Origin: Gemmatimonadales bacterium
GTDB lineage: Bacteria > Gemmatimonadota > Gemmatimonadetes > Palauibacterales > Palauibacteraceae
Reading direction: 5' to 3'
Length of the DNA: 8,056 bases
NCBI GenBank assembly: GCA_030608825.1
Contig: JAUWDL010000043.1
Location: 1-8,056 of the forward strand
The position numbers were made by a program, and so were the translations under genes. The notes below the pieces were generated by a model. That model worked only from the letters and a program-made list of their open reading frames with translations, was not told the DNA's origin and ran no database searches. This document shows positions 1 through 6,650 of the stretch, piece after piece (positions within the stretch are counted from its first letter, which is position 1; every line of letters begins with the position of its first letter).

Positions 1-396
1 TCCATCGTCGCGGCCAAGCTCGGCGCCGAGGTGCTGGCCGTCGAAGCCGATTTGGAAGCCGTGCGCACGGCGGAGCGCAATCTACGGCGAAACGGCGTCG
101 ATACCCGGGTGCGGATCGTGCACCTCCGGATCACCCGGGGCGTCCTCGACCTTCTGCGCGGGGTTGCGTTCGACCTGATCATCGTGAACGTGGAGCGAAG
201 CTTCACGGAGCCCCTCCTACCGGCGCTCGCGTCACTGATGAAGGAAGGTGGCGAGCTGATCGTGGCCGGGATCCTGGAAGAGGAAGCTGCCGCCGTTCGA
301 CAGGCGGCCAGGCTCGCGGGTCTCGAGGTCGGGCACATGAGCACCGACGAAGGGTGGTGGGCCGGCGCCTTTACGCTCATGGCGGCCGAGGCCTAG
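1..396 (+). CDS. prmA: Ribosomal protein L11 methyltransferase PrmA, C-terminal part (5' truncated by window)
   Basis: The reading frame is open from base 1 to the TAG at 394-396, so the window holds about the last 131 codons; the usual protein is near 300 residues. PrmA is a SAM-dependent methyltransferase that trimethylates ribosomal protein L11 in the cytoplasm. Visible family landmarks are the segment after the missing SAM-binding glycine loop (AAKLGAEVLAVEAD, with the acidic residue expected to contact SAM ribose), an ERNLRRNGVD helix, the strand FDLIIVNV matching the PrmA 'DLvvANI' motif, and KEGGELIVAGILEEE matching 'kpGG.lilSGIl'. The terminal GWWAGAFTL matches the usual 'GEWvalv' end. 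The VNVERS stretch departs from the commoner ANIL form but stays in the same place. The next gene, 29 bases on, is another ribosome methyltransferase, a common pairing. The family is clear; activity cannot be judged without the N-terminal half. Confidence 0.9.
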   Translation, partial: SIVAAKLGAEVLAVEADLEAVRTAERNLRRNGVDTRVRIVHLRITRGVLDLLRGVAFDLIIVNVERSFTEPLLPALASLMKEGGELIVAGILEEEAAAVRQAARLAGLEVGHMSTDEGWWAGAFTLMAAEA

Positions 397-414
397 CTTC
401 ACCTCATGCTAGGC
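391..414 (+). other. Small perfect hairpin at the prmA stop codon
   Basis: GCCTAGC (391-397) is followed after a 10-base loop by its exact reverse complement GCTAGGC (408-414). The left arm contains the prmA TAG stop. No T-run follows (the next bases are AACGAAGCTCC), so this is not a normal rho-independent terminator. The right arm includes the only AGG upstream of the rsmE start at 426. It could protect the prmA 3' end, slow ribosomes at the stop codon or tune rsmE initiation, or it may be chance: a 7-bp stem is modest in GC-rich DNA. Confidence 0.4.
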
Positions 415-425
415 AACGAAGCTCC

Positions 426-1226
426 GTGAGCGCCTGGACGACCCTCTACGCGCCCGGCCTTCCGACGCATCCCGGAGCACCGGTGACCGTCGACGGCGAT
501 GAGGTCCGGCACATCCGCGCCGCTCGGCTCCGGCCCGGCGCGGAGCTCCGTCTTACGGACGGGGAGGGCAGGTTGTGGTCGGCCCGGCTGGACTCGCTTA
601 CGGGGAATCGGGCCCGGTGCGTGCTTCTCGAGACGATCTCACCGCCGCCCGACCTGAGGGTGGAGCTGGCATTCGGCATCGGCTCCAAGCAGCGAACGCT
701 CTGGCTCGTCGAAAAGGCCGTCGAGCTCGGCGTGCTGGGCCTGCAGCCGATCGAGTTCCGGCGCTCCAGCTCTGTATCGGATGCCGCTCGGGCGCCCGTC
801 TTTTGGGAGAAGGCGAGGCGCAGGGCGGCCGCCGCCCTCACACAGTGCGGAGGCTCCCGGCTCCCGGCCTTGGGGGCGCCTTGCTCTCTGGAGGATTACC
901 TGCAGGGCCTGGCTTCGAGGCGAGACGGTCTGCGGATCGCCCTGGAGCAGCACGGGGAGGATTCGCTGACGGAGCTGCTGGCGAGCCGGCCCGGGGACAA
1001 CGGCTGGATCCGCCTCCTGGTCGGGCCCGAGGGAGGGGTGGCGCCAGCGGAGCAGACCGCCTGTCGGGCCGCGGGCTTTCGCTTCGCGACGCTCGGCGAG
1101 AGGGTTCTGCGGTTCGAGACGGCGGCGATCGCGGCCGCCTCCGCTGTCAGCCTGATGGCGGGGCCGCTCACGCCGATGACCCGGCGCAAGCGCTCCGGAG
1201 AGAGGGACGCGGAGGTGGCTTCATGA
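426..1226 (+). CDS. rsmE: 16S rRNA (uracil1498-N3)-methyltransferase RsmE
   Basis: A 266-residue protein from a GTG start, normal length for RsmE, a SPOUT-class (trefoil-knot) enzyme that uses SAM to methylate N3 of U1498 in the small-subunit rRNA decoding region. An N-terminal PUA-like part (about 1-75, with DGDEVRHIRAARLRPG) is followed by the SPOUT domain. Its signatures are KAVELGVLGLQPIEFRRS, the SAM-site motif LLVGPEGG (GPEGG at 200-204) and LGERVLRFETA (223-233), which matches the family's 'LG.rILR.ETA'. The open frame extends upstream to 354, but the family N-terminus ('.fyvp..') aligns with LYAPGL just after codon 426, and a start at 354 would overlap prmA. No good Shine-Dalgarno precedes the GTG, so translation may depend on prmA. 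The tail (TPMTRRKRSGERDAEVAS) is basic and overlaps the next gene's ribosome-binding site. Confidence 0.93.
   Translation: MSAWTTLYAPGLPTHPGAPVTVDGDEVRHIRAARLRPGAELRLTDGEGRLWSARLDSLTGNRARCVLLETISPPPDLRVELAFGIGSKQRTLWLVEKAVELGVLGLQPIEFRRSSSVSDAARAPVFWEKARRRAAAALTQCGGSRLPALGAPCSLEDYLQGLASRRDGLRIALEQHGEDSLTELLASRPGDNGWIRLLVGPEGGVAPAEQTACRAAGFRFATLGERVLRFETAAIAAASAVSLMAGPLTPMTRRKRSGERDAEVAS
1211..1215 (+). promoter_or_regulatory. Strong ribosome-binding site for the HIT gene
   Basis: GGAGG lies seven bases before the ATG at 1223 and inside the last codons of rsmE. It is the best Shine-Dalgarno match at any junction in the window and fixes the HIT-gene start in an ATGA stop/start overlap. Confidence 0.8.
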
Positions 1227-1561
1227 GCTGCATCTTCTGTGGGATCGCGAACGGAGAGGTCGAGGCCGAGGTGATCGGCGAAGGGGATCGATGGATCGCC
1301 TTTCGCGACACCAACCCTCAGGCGCCGACGCACGTGCTCGTTGTGCCCCGCGAGCACATAGAGAGTCTCTCGGCGCTCGAAGAGTCACGGACGGAGCTGG
1401 CGGGCGAGCTGCTCAGGGCGGCGGCCTCCATGGCGCGTCAGGAAGGGTTGGAAGCCGGATACCGGGTCGTTGCGAACACCTGGTCGGATGGCGGACAGAC
1501 CGTGCCTCACCTGCACCTCCATCTGCTCGGAGGGCGCAAGCTACGTTGGCCGCCCGGTTGA
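1223..1561 (+). CDS. hinT: HIT-family (Hint-type) purine nucleotide phosphoramidase/hydrolase
   Basis: A 112-residue single-domain protein, typical Hint length. The histidine triad is HLHLHLL, with histidines at 96, 98 and 100; the middle histidine is the usual nucleophile. It is preceded by SDGGQTVP and followed by LLGGRKLRWPPG, the ending characteristic of the Hint branch. The N-terminus carries CIFC (Cys3, Cys6), as in zinc-bearing Hint proteins, then the strand region WIAFRDTNPQAPTHVLVVPREH. Hint enzymes hydrolyse AMP-N phosphoramidates and aminoacyl-AMP-type compounds as dimers in the cytoplasm; the physiological substrate is usually unknown and cannot be read here. The ATG overlaps the rsmE stop as ATGA and has a strong GGAGG. 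The same frame runs open far upstream, but only as the alternative frame of rsmE. The mutS2 start follows one base after this stop. Family assignment is very secure; the gene symbol is by similarity. Confidence 0.93.
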   Translation: MSCIFCGIANGEVEAEVIGEGDRWIAFRDTNPQAPTHVLVVPREHIESLSALEESRTELAGELLRAAASMARQEGLEAGYRVVANTWSDGGQTVPHLHLHLLGGRKLRWPPG

Positions 1562-1562
1562 G

Positions 1563-4034
1563 ATGACCGAGGGCCCGGCCGTCTCGGCTGCGGCCGAGAG
1601 CGCTCGCGACCACGCCCTGCGGCTCCTCGAGTTTCCGCGTGCTCTGGAGCTCGTGGCCGACCGCGCGGGTAGCTCGCTGGGCGCGGAGCGAGTCAGGGCG
1701 CTCCGTCCGCTCTCCCGTCGGGACGATGTGGAGGAAGCGCTGGCCGCGGCCGATGACATGGTCACCTTTCTCCTCCGCACCTCCGAGTGGGCGCCTCCCC
1801 CCATCCCGGATGCCCGCGGGGCGCTCAGGCGTCTCGATGTCGACGGCTCCGTGCTCGACGAGGCGGCGTTGAGAGACGTGGGAGTGTTGCTCTCGTCGTC
1901 CAGGCGGGCCCGCCAGGACCTCGTCCGCCGATCGGACGACTTCCGCCGGTTGGCAGCTCTGGGTGGGCGCCTCCTGGAACGGAAGACGGAGGAGGAGCGG
2001 CTGGAGCGTTCGATCGACCCCTCCGGCGAAGTCTCCGACGGCGCCTCTCCGGCGCTGGGCAGGCTGCGGCGGCAGATGAGAGCCGAGCGGAGCTCGCTCG
2101 TGAGCCGGCTCGAGGGGTTCTCGGCAGGGCTGCCGGATCGGATTCGCGTCCCCGACGCCTCGGTCACCGTGCGGAACGGACGGTACTGCGTGCCGATCCG
2201 AAGGGAAGGGCGATCCCGGGTCGGTGGGATCGTCCACGACGAATCGGCGAGCTCACAAACCCTGTTCATCGAGCCCACGTCGGTAATCGAGCCGATGAAC
2301 CGGATTCGAGAGCTGGAGCTCGCTGAACGCCGTGAGGTACAGAGGGTGCTCGCGGAGATGACGGACGAGCTTCGACCGTTCGCCGCGGAGCTGAGAGAGA
2401 GTCTGGAGGTGCTGTCGGAGCTCGACTCGCTCTTCGCACGCGCGTGCTACGCGTTGGAGCACGGCGGCTCGCGTCCGGCCGTCGGTGGGGAGGTTGAACG
2501 GGGTCCGTACAGCGTGCGGCAGGGCTACCACCCGATCCTTCTTGCGGTCGAGGAAGGGGCCGTCTCCTTCGACCTCGAGCTCGAGCCGTCCGAGACCGTG
2601 CTGCTCGTGAGCGGGCCGAACGCCGGCGGCAAGACCGTCCTCCTGAAGGCCCTCGGGCTGATATCGGCGATGACTCAGAGCGGCATCGTGCCGCCGGTGG
2701 GCGAGGGGACGCGTCTGCCCGTCTTTCGGAGGTTCTTCGCGATCATCGGTGACGAGCAGTCGATCGAGGCCTCGTTGTCGACGTTCAGTGCGCAGATCGG
2801 CATCCTTCGGGATATCCTGGAAAGGAGTGACGGCCGGTCGCTCGTCCTCGTCGACGAGATCGGCAGCAACACGGATCCCGAAGAGGGCGCGGCCCTGGCG
2901 GCCGCGATGCTCCTGCGTCTGGCTGGACAGGCGGCGCTCACGGCGGTAAGCACCCATCTCGGCGATCTCAAGACGTTGGCCGGAGAGGATCCGAGGATCG
3001 TGAACGCCTCTCTCCAGTTCGACCCGGGCACGCTGAGGCCGACCTACCGGCTCTTACGCGATCGGCCAGGCCGCAGTTACGCTCTTGAGATATCCGAGCG
3101 CCTCGGCATACCGGAGGACGTTCTGGTGGCGGCCAGAGACCGGCTGACCGACGAATCCCGCACCCTGGAGGTCGTCCTCGCGGAGCTGGAGGAGCGCGAG
3201 GGGGAGGCCGAGACTCTCAGGACGACGTTGGAGCGGGGGCGACGTGAGCTGGAGGGGCAGCAAGACCGCCTGGCGGAGCGCGTGGCCGAAGCGGAGCGCC
3301 TTCAGGCGGAGCTGGAGCGTCGTGAGCGGGCGCTCGAGCGGGGAGCGCGCCAGAATGCCGAGCGCTACCTGCTCGACGCGAGGAAAGAGGTTGAGGACGC
3401 CATCGCCGGACTGACGGCACGAATAGCCGAAGTGATGGACGACCTCCGCTCCACGCCCCCCGAGCAGCGGAGCGTCGTGAGCGAGGCGTCCCGGGCCGCC
3501 GCAACCGAGGCGCGCCGGGCCATCGAGAGCGCGATCGAAGATTTGAGAGTCGAGGCCCCCGAGCCCTCCGAGGTTGCCTCGCCGGTCTCTCTACGGGTCG
3601 GAGATGCCGTTCGTGTCGCTTCGCTCGGCGGGGTGGGCCGGCTTCTGGAGCTGGGTGACGACCGGGCCATCGTGGAGCTGGGCGGTGTGCGCATCACCGT
3701 GCCTCCCCACGTCCTCCGGTTGCACGAGGGGGGCGAGGAGAAGCCGGCACGCCGAGGGACGCTCACGGCGCCGGTGCTGGAAGCGAGCCGGGAGGTGAAT
3801 CTCCGAGGACTTCGGGTCGAGGAGATCGAAGCCGTCCTGCTGCCCGCGCTCGACGCGGCGATCCAGGCGGATCTTCCGTCGCTGCATATCATACATGGAA
3901 AGGGAACGGGAGCGCTCCGCCGACGCGTGCAGGAGCTGTTGGCCGGCGATCGGCGAATCCCGAGCTTTCGCCTCGGCACACACCGGGAAGGTGGAAGCGG
4001 CGTGACCGTCGTGGACTTGTCGGAGCCCGGTTGA
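1563..4034 (+). CDS. mutS2: MutS2: MutS-family ATPase with KOW-like and Smr domains
   Basis: 823 residues, slightly longer than the usual ~780. Order: helical MutS core and lever region (about 1-330), ATPase domain with Walker A GPNAGGKT (351-358, Lys357), Walker B LVLVDE (427-432, Asp431/Glu432), the STHLGDLKTL switch region and RPGRSYALEISERLG, then a long charged Glu/Arg coiled coil (about 530-615), a KOW-like beta segment (about 677-721, VGDAVRVASLGGVGRLLEL), and a C-terminal Smr domain (about 744-820) with VNLRG (745-749) and HGKGTG (778-783). In Bacillus subtilis MutS2 senses collided ribosomes and splits them; in other bacteria it suppresses recombination. It lacks the mismatch-recognition domain of MutS. 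Two departures: Asn746 replaces the Smr LDLR aspartate, and DEIGSNTDPEEG has Asn where most have Gly. ATG 1563 is the first in-frame start, one base after the HIT stop and with no nearby Shine-Dalgarno, so coupling is likely. Confidence 0.95.
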   Translation: MTEGPAVSAAAESARDHALRLLEFPRALELVADRAGSSLGAERVRALRPLSRRDDVEEALAAADDMVTFLLRTSEWAPPPIPDARGALRRLDVDGSVLDEAALRDVGVLLSSSRRARQDLVRRSDDFRRLAALGGRLLERKTEEERLERSIDPSGEVSDGASPALGRLRRQMRAERSSLVSRLEGFSAGLPDRIRVPDASVTVRNGRYCVPIRREGRSRVGGIVHDESASSQTLFIEPTSVIEPMNRIRELELAERREVQRVLAEMTDELRPFAAELRESLEVLSELDSLFARACYALEHGGSRPAVGGEVERGPYSVRQGYHPILLAVEEGAVSFDLELEPSETVLLVSGPNAGGKTVLLKALGLISAMTQSGIVPPVGEGTRLPVFRRFFAIIGDEQSIEASLSTFSAQIGILRDILERSDGRSLVLVDEIGSNTDPEEGAALAAAMLLRLAGQAALTAVSTHLGDLKTLAGEDPRIVNASLQFDPGTLRPTYRLLRDRPGRSYALEISERLGIPEDVLVAARDRLTDESRTLEVVLAELEEREGEAETLRTTLERGRRELEGQQDRLAERVAEAERLQAELERRERALERGARQNAERYLLDARKEVEDAIAGLTARIAEVMDDLRSTPPEQRSVVSEASRAAATEARRAIESAIEDLRVEAPEPSEVASPVSLRVGDAVRVASLGGVGRLLELGDDRAIVELGGVRITVPPHVLRLHEGGEEKPARRGTLTAPVLEASREVNLRGLRVEEIEAVLLPALDAAIQADLPSLHIIHGKGTGALRRRVQELLAGDRRIPSFRLGTHREGGSGVTVVDLSEPG

Positions 4035-4043
4035 AGACCCCGC

Positions 4044-4050
4044 AGGAAGA
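4044..4050 (+). promoter_or_regulatory. Ribosome-binding site for dnaG
   Basis: AGGAAGA in the 22-base mutS2-dnaG spacer sits six bases before the GTG at 4057. This supports GTG as the primase start and independent ribosome entry at dnaG, unlike the tightly coupled neighbours. Confidence 0.7.
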
Positions 4051-4056
4051 GCATTC

Positions 4057-5928
4057 GTGGTAAGCGACGCCCTTGTCGAAGAGGTTCGCGCCCGCGCCGA
4101 CCTCGTTGAGATCTGCGGCGAGCACGTCTCGCTCAAGCGCGTCGGTAAGAGCTATCGCGGCCCCTGTCCGCTTCACGGCGGGGAGGGCCCGAACTTCTCG
4201 ATCGACGCGGATCGAGGGATCTACAAGTGCTTCGTCTGCGGGGAGGGTGGGGACGTCTTCTCCTTCGTCATGCAGCGCCTCGGCCTCGATTTCCCGGAGG
4301 CGGTCCGGCACGTGGCCGAGCGCGTGGGTGTGGTGATTCCGGATGAGAAGGACCGCGGGCCCGATCCGTATGCCGGTCTTCGCGAGGTCACCGCTTTCGC
4401 GGAGGAGTGGTTTCTCGCTCGCCGCCGGAGCGAAGGAGGTCGAGCCGCACGGGACTACCTGGCTGGCCGCGGCATCGATGACGAGACGGCGGATCGCTTC
4501 GCGGTCGGATTCGCCCCGGAGGGTTGGCGAGGGCTCAGGGATGCGGCGCGCGAGCGCGGCGTCGACGAAGAGGCGCTTCTCGAGGTGGGACTGCTGGCCA
4601 CGAGCGAGCGCGCCGCCGAGCCCTACGATCGCTTCAGAAACCGCCTCATCTTCTCCATCCGGGATCTGCAGGACCGGTCGATAGGGTTCGGGGGACGGAT
4701 GCTCGGGCCCGAGGACCGGGAGGCACCCAAGTACATCAACTCGCCCGATTCGCCGATATTCGAGAAGGGTCGCTCGCTCTATCTGTTGAACGCGGCGCGG
4801 CACGCCATGCGCCGCTCGAAGGCCGCCGTGGTCGTCGAGGGTTTCATGGACGCCGTGACGGTGCACCGCCACGGCTTCGAGAACGTCGTGGCGCCGCTCG
4901 GGACCGCGCTCGCCAGGCCACAGGCGGCACTGATCGGCCGGTACGCGCCGCAGGCATACCTGGCCTACGATTCCGACAAACCAGGTCGCAAGGCGAGCTT
5001 TCGCGCGGCGGACACGCTGCTCGAGGCCGGCGTCCACCCTCTCATCGTCACGCTTCCTCCGGGGGAGGACCCCGACTCGCTCGTTCGTCGGCTGGGCAGC
5101 GAGCGGTTCTCTGTCCTGCTGGACGACGCGATGGATGCGCTGGAGCTGAAGCTTCGGATGCTCGGGGAGCGCGACTATTTCGACTCTGCCGAGGGACGGC
5201 GTACGGCGCTGGATCATCTGCTGAGCACGTTGCGGGCCGTGCGCGATCCTGCGCTTCGTGACATCTATATCGGCCGGGCCGCCGAGATGACCGGAGTGCG
5301 CCGTGAGACGATCGTGCACGAAGTGGCCAGGGAGCCGAGGCGCGTCGCCCCGCGCTCCGGTCCGCTGCGCCGGCCCCGACGCGGCTCCGGGGAAGGTCGC
5401 GGCGACCGCGAGGCGGGGGCTGAGAGGAGCCTTCTCCTGCTTCTGGTGAGAGATGCCTTGTTGACCGAGGGTGCGCCGGAGCGTGCCTGGATTTGCCGTG
5501 CCCTGGATGATGGCGTAAGAACCGAGCACTTTGAGGACCCGGCGTATCGCGCGCTGTTCGGTGACCTGAGCGACAGGTACCGGAAGGGCGAGGGCGCGGA
5601 CGCCGCGGGGCTCGCCGAAGCCGTTTCGAGCGATCTCCGGGGGCTTGTCGAAGGGTTGCTCGGTGACGCCACCGAGCTCACGCACCCGGAGGAGATCTAC
5701 GAGGCGTCCGTGGAGCGGCTTATCTGCCGGCCGGCCGAGCGGCGCCTGAGGGAGATCCGACGCGAGATGAAGCTGGCCGACGAGGCGCAGAAGAAAGAGC
5801 TTCTACGTGAGCAGCTGAAGATACGGGCGGGACTGCCGGAATCCGAGAAGGCGAGGTTGGCCCTCGTCCTGGACTGGCTGGAACGTCCCGAGCCTTCCGA
5901 CTTCGAAGAGTGGCGAGGAAATGGATGA
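4057..5928 (+). CDS. dnaG: DNA primase DnaG
   Basis: 623 residues from GTG, a little longer than E. coli DnaG (581). It makes RNA primers for replication at the fork with the DnaB helicase. N-terminal CHC2 zinc finger: Cys36, His39, Cys57, Cys60, with standard spacing (CPLH...KCFVCGEGGDVFSFV). The catalytic core follows, with FRNRLIFSIRD and IGFGGRMLG, then the TOPRIM domain: Glu261 in VVVEGFMDAV, YDSDKPGRKASFRAADTLL (Asp305, Asp307), and GEDPDSL (Asp338, Asp340). These acidic residues are the expected metal ligands, and all are present. An Arg/Gly/Pro-rich, probably flexible linker (about 425-455) leads to a helical C-terminal region starting SLLLLLVRDALL, in the position of the helicase-binding domain. 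The family's usual rpoD neighbour is absent: the next gene, overlapping by 8 bases, encodes a zinc-ribbon protein. The full-length antisense ORF here is a composition shadow. Confidence 0.96.
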   Translation: MVSDALVEEVRARADLVEICGEHVSLKRVGKSYRGPCPLHGGEGPNFSIDADRGIYKCFVCGEGGDVFSFVMQRLGLDFPEAVRHVAERVGVVIPDEKDRGPDPYAGLREVTAFAEEWFLARRRSEGGRAARDYLAGRGIDDETADRFAVGFAPEGWRGLRDAARERGVDEEALLEVGLLATSERAAEPYDRFRNRLIFSIRDLQDRSIGFGGRMLGPEDREAPKYINSPDSPIFEKGRSLYLLNAARHAMRRSKAAVVVEGFMDAVTVHRHGFENVVAPLGTALARPQAALIGRYAPQAYLAYDSDKPGRKASFRAADTLLEAGVHPLIVTLPPGEDPDSLVRRLGSERFSVLLDDAMDALELKLRMLGERDYFDSAEGRRTALDHLLSTLRAVRDPALRDIYIGRAAEMTGVRRETIVHEVAREPRRVAPRSGPLRRPRRGSGEGRGDREAGAERSLLLLLVRDALLTEGAPERAWICRALDDGVRTEHFEDPAYRALFGDLSDRYRKGEGADAAGLAEAVSSDLRGLVEGLLGDATELTHPEEIYEASVERLICRPAERRLREIRREMKLADEAQKKELLREQLKIRAGLPESEKARLALVLDWLERPEPSDFEEWRGNG

Positions 5929-6643
5929 TACGACGGCCCTAGATACTTTCGAGGCGCTTCGGAGCCTCGAGGAAATCGACCGTAACCTGGCCGGATTCGC
6001 GGCGCAGCTGGAGGCTCTCTCGCCCGAGCTCTTCGAGTTAGAGCGTCAGATTGCCGAATTGGAGGTGCGGGCCGAGGCCGTCGCGAAGCGTGCGGAAAAG
6101 GCCGAGAGCCGCCTCCGCAAGTCGGAGCGTGCCGCGAAGGCAGGACGGGAGACCCTGAAGCGGCTTCAGCAACGAGGGCAGCAAGTGCAAAACCTGAAGC
6201 AGCACACGGCCGTGCGAGCCGAGACCGATGCGGCCCGACGGAATCTGGAAGCTGCCGAGGACGAGCAGCTGCAGGGGATGCAGGAGGTCGAGGAGGCGAA
6301 GGCGGAGCTCTCCGTTCTGAAGGGCCGGCTCACGGAGGAGCGGGCTTCCTACGAGGGGCTGAAGAGCGAGACGAACGTGCGGCGAGCGGAACTGGAGTCG
6401 GAGATCCTGGTTGAGCGAGATCGTCGCGCAAACCGTGAGCTGAGGCTCGATGTGCAGGCGCGTCGCCTCTACGAATCGGTTCGGGGCGGCAAGACCCGCC
6501 ACGTGTTGGCCGCCCTCACCCCCGATGGCGTCTGCGGTCACTGCTACACCTTCATTCCGAAGCAGCGTCAGGCCGAGATTCGCTCACGAAGCCGGCTCCA
6601 CCTCTGCGAGGGCTGCGGGATCATCCTCTATCCGGTCGAGTGA
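5921..6643 (+). CDS. Coiled-coil C4 zinc-ribbon protein (COG1579; CdsZ/FlgZ-like)
   Basis: 240 residues. Residues about 10-180 are almost entirely charged heptad-type helix (ELFELERQIAELEVRAEAVA and similar), predicting a long antiparallel coiled coil. The C-terminus is a four-cysteine zinc ribbon: CGHC (Cys205, Cys208) and CEGC (Cys229, Cys232), joined by TFIPKQRQAEIRSRSRLHL and ending GIILYPVE, which closely matches the COG1579 pattern. Known relatives include Helicobacter HP0958/FlgZ, which binds sigma-54 and affects flagellar gene expression, and Chlamydia CT398/CdsZ, linked to RpoN and type III secretion. In most bacteria the role is unknown, and nothing here shows flagellar or secretion context. 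No signal peptide or membrane segment is visible, so it should be cytoplasmic. It overlaps dnaG by 8 bases. The first in-frame ATG is used; GAAGAG at 5905-5910 is a plausible but weak ribosome site. The family is secure, the function is not. Confidence 0.88.
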   Translation: MDDTTALDTFEALRSLEEIDRNLAGFAAQLEALSPELFELERQIAELEVRAEAVAKRAEKAESRLRKSERAAKAGRETLKRLQQRGQQVQNLKQHTAVRAETDAARRNLEAAEDEQLQGMQEVEEAKAELSVLKGRLTEERASYEGLKSETNVRRAELESEILVERDRRANRELRLDVQARRLYESVRGGKTRHVLAALTPDGVCGHCYTFIPKQRQAEIRSRSRLHLCEGCGIILYPVE

Positions 6644-6650
6644 GCTGCGG

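Noticed and set aside
354..425. Longer N-terminus for RsmE starting at 354
   Set aside because: It would overlap the prmA C-terminus, and RsmE proteins normally begin just before the position matched by LYAPGL, which favours GTG 426.
391..425. Rho-independent terminator after prmA
   Set aside because: The stem is only 7 bp and is followed by AACGAAGCTCC with no run of T, so termination is not supported.
575..1222. Upstream extension of the HIT reading frame through rsmE
   Set aside because: It is the alternative frame of rsmE; the HIT domain begins at ATG 1223 with a strong GGAGG, and the extension is Gly/Arg/Ala-rich with no domain.
1413..2278. Reverse-strand frames of 274 and 245 codons over the HIT/mutS2 start
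   Set aside because: They overlap well-supported genes, are Ser/Arg/Pro-rich without domains, and share the GC-driven origin of other antisense frames.
2570..2586. Tandem CTCGAGCTCGAG repeat
   Set aside because: It encodes Leu-Glu-Leu-Glu inside MutS2 and is a short coincidence of GC-rich codon use, not a repeat element.
3889..5685. A 598-codon open frame on the reverse strand, antisense to almost all of dnaG
   Set aside because: The sense strand encodes DnaG with every expected motif over the same bases. Strong third-position GC removes stops from the complementary frame. The predicted product resembles no family I recognise and has a low-complexity Arg/Ala/Pro/Gly-rich character typical of shadow frames.
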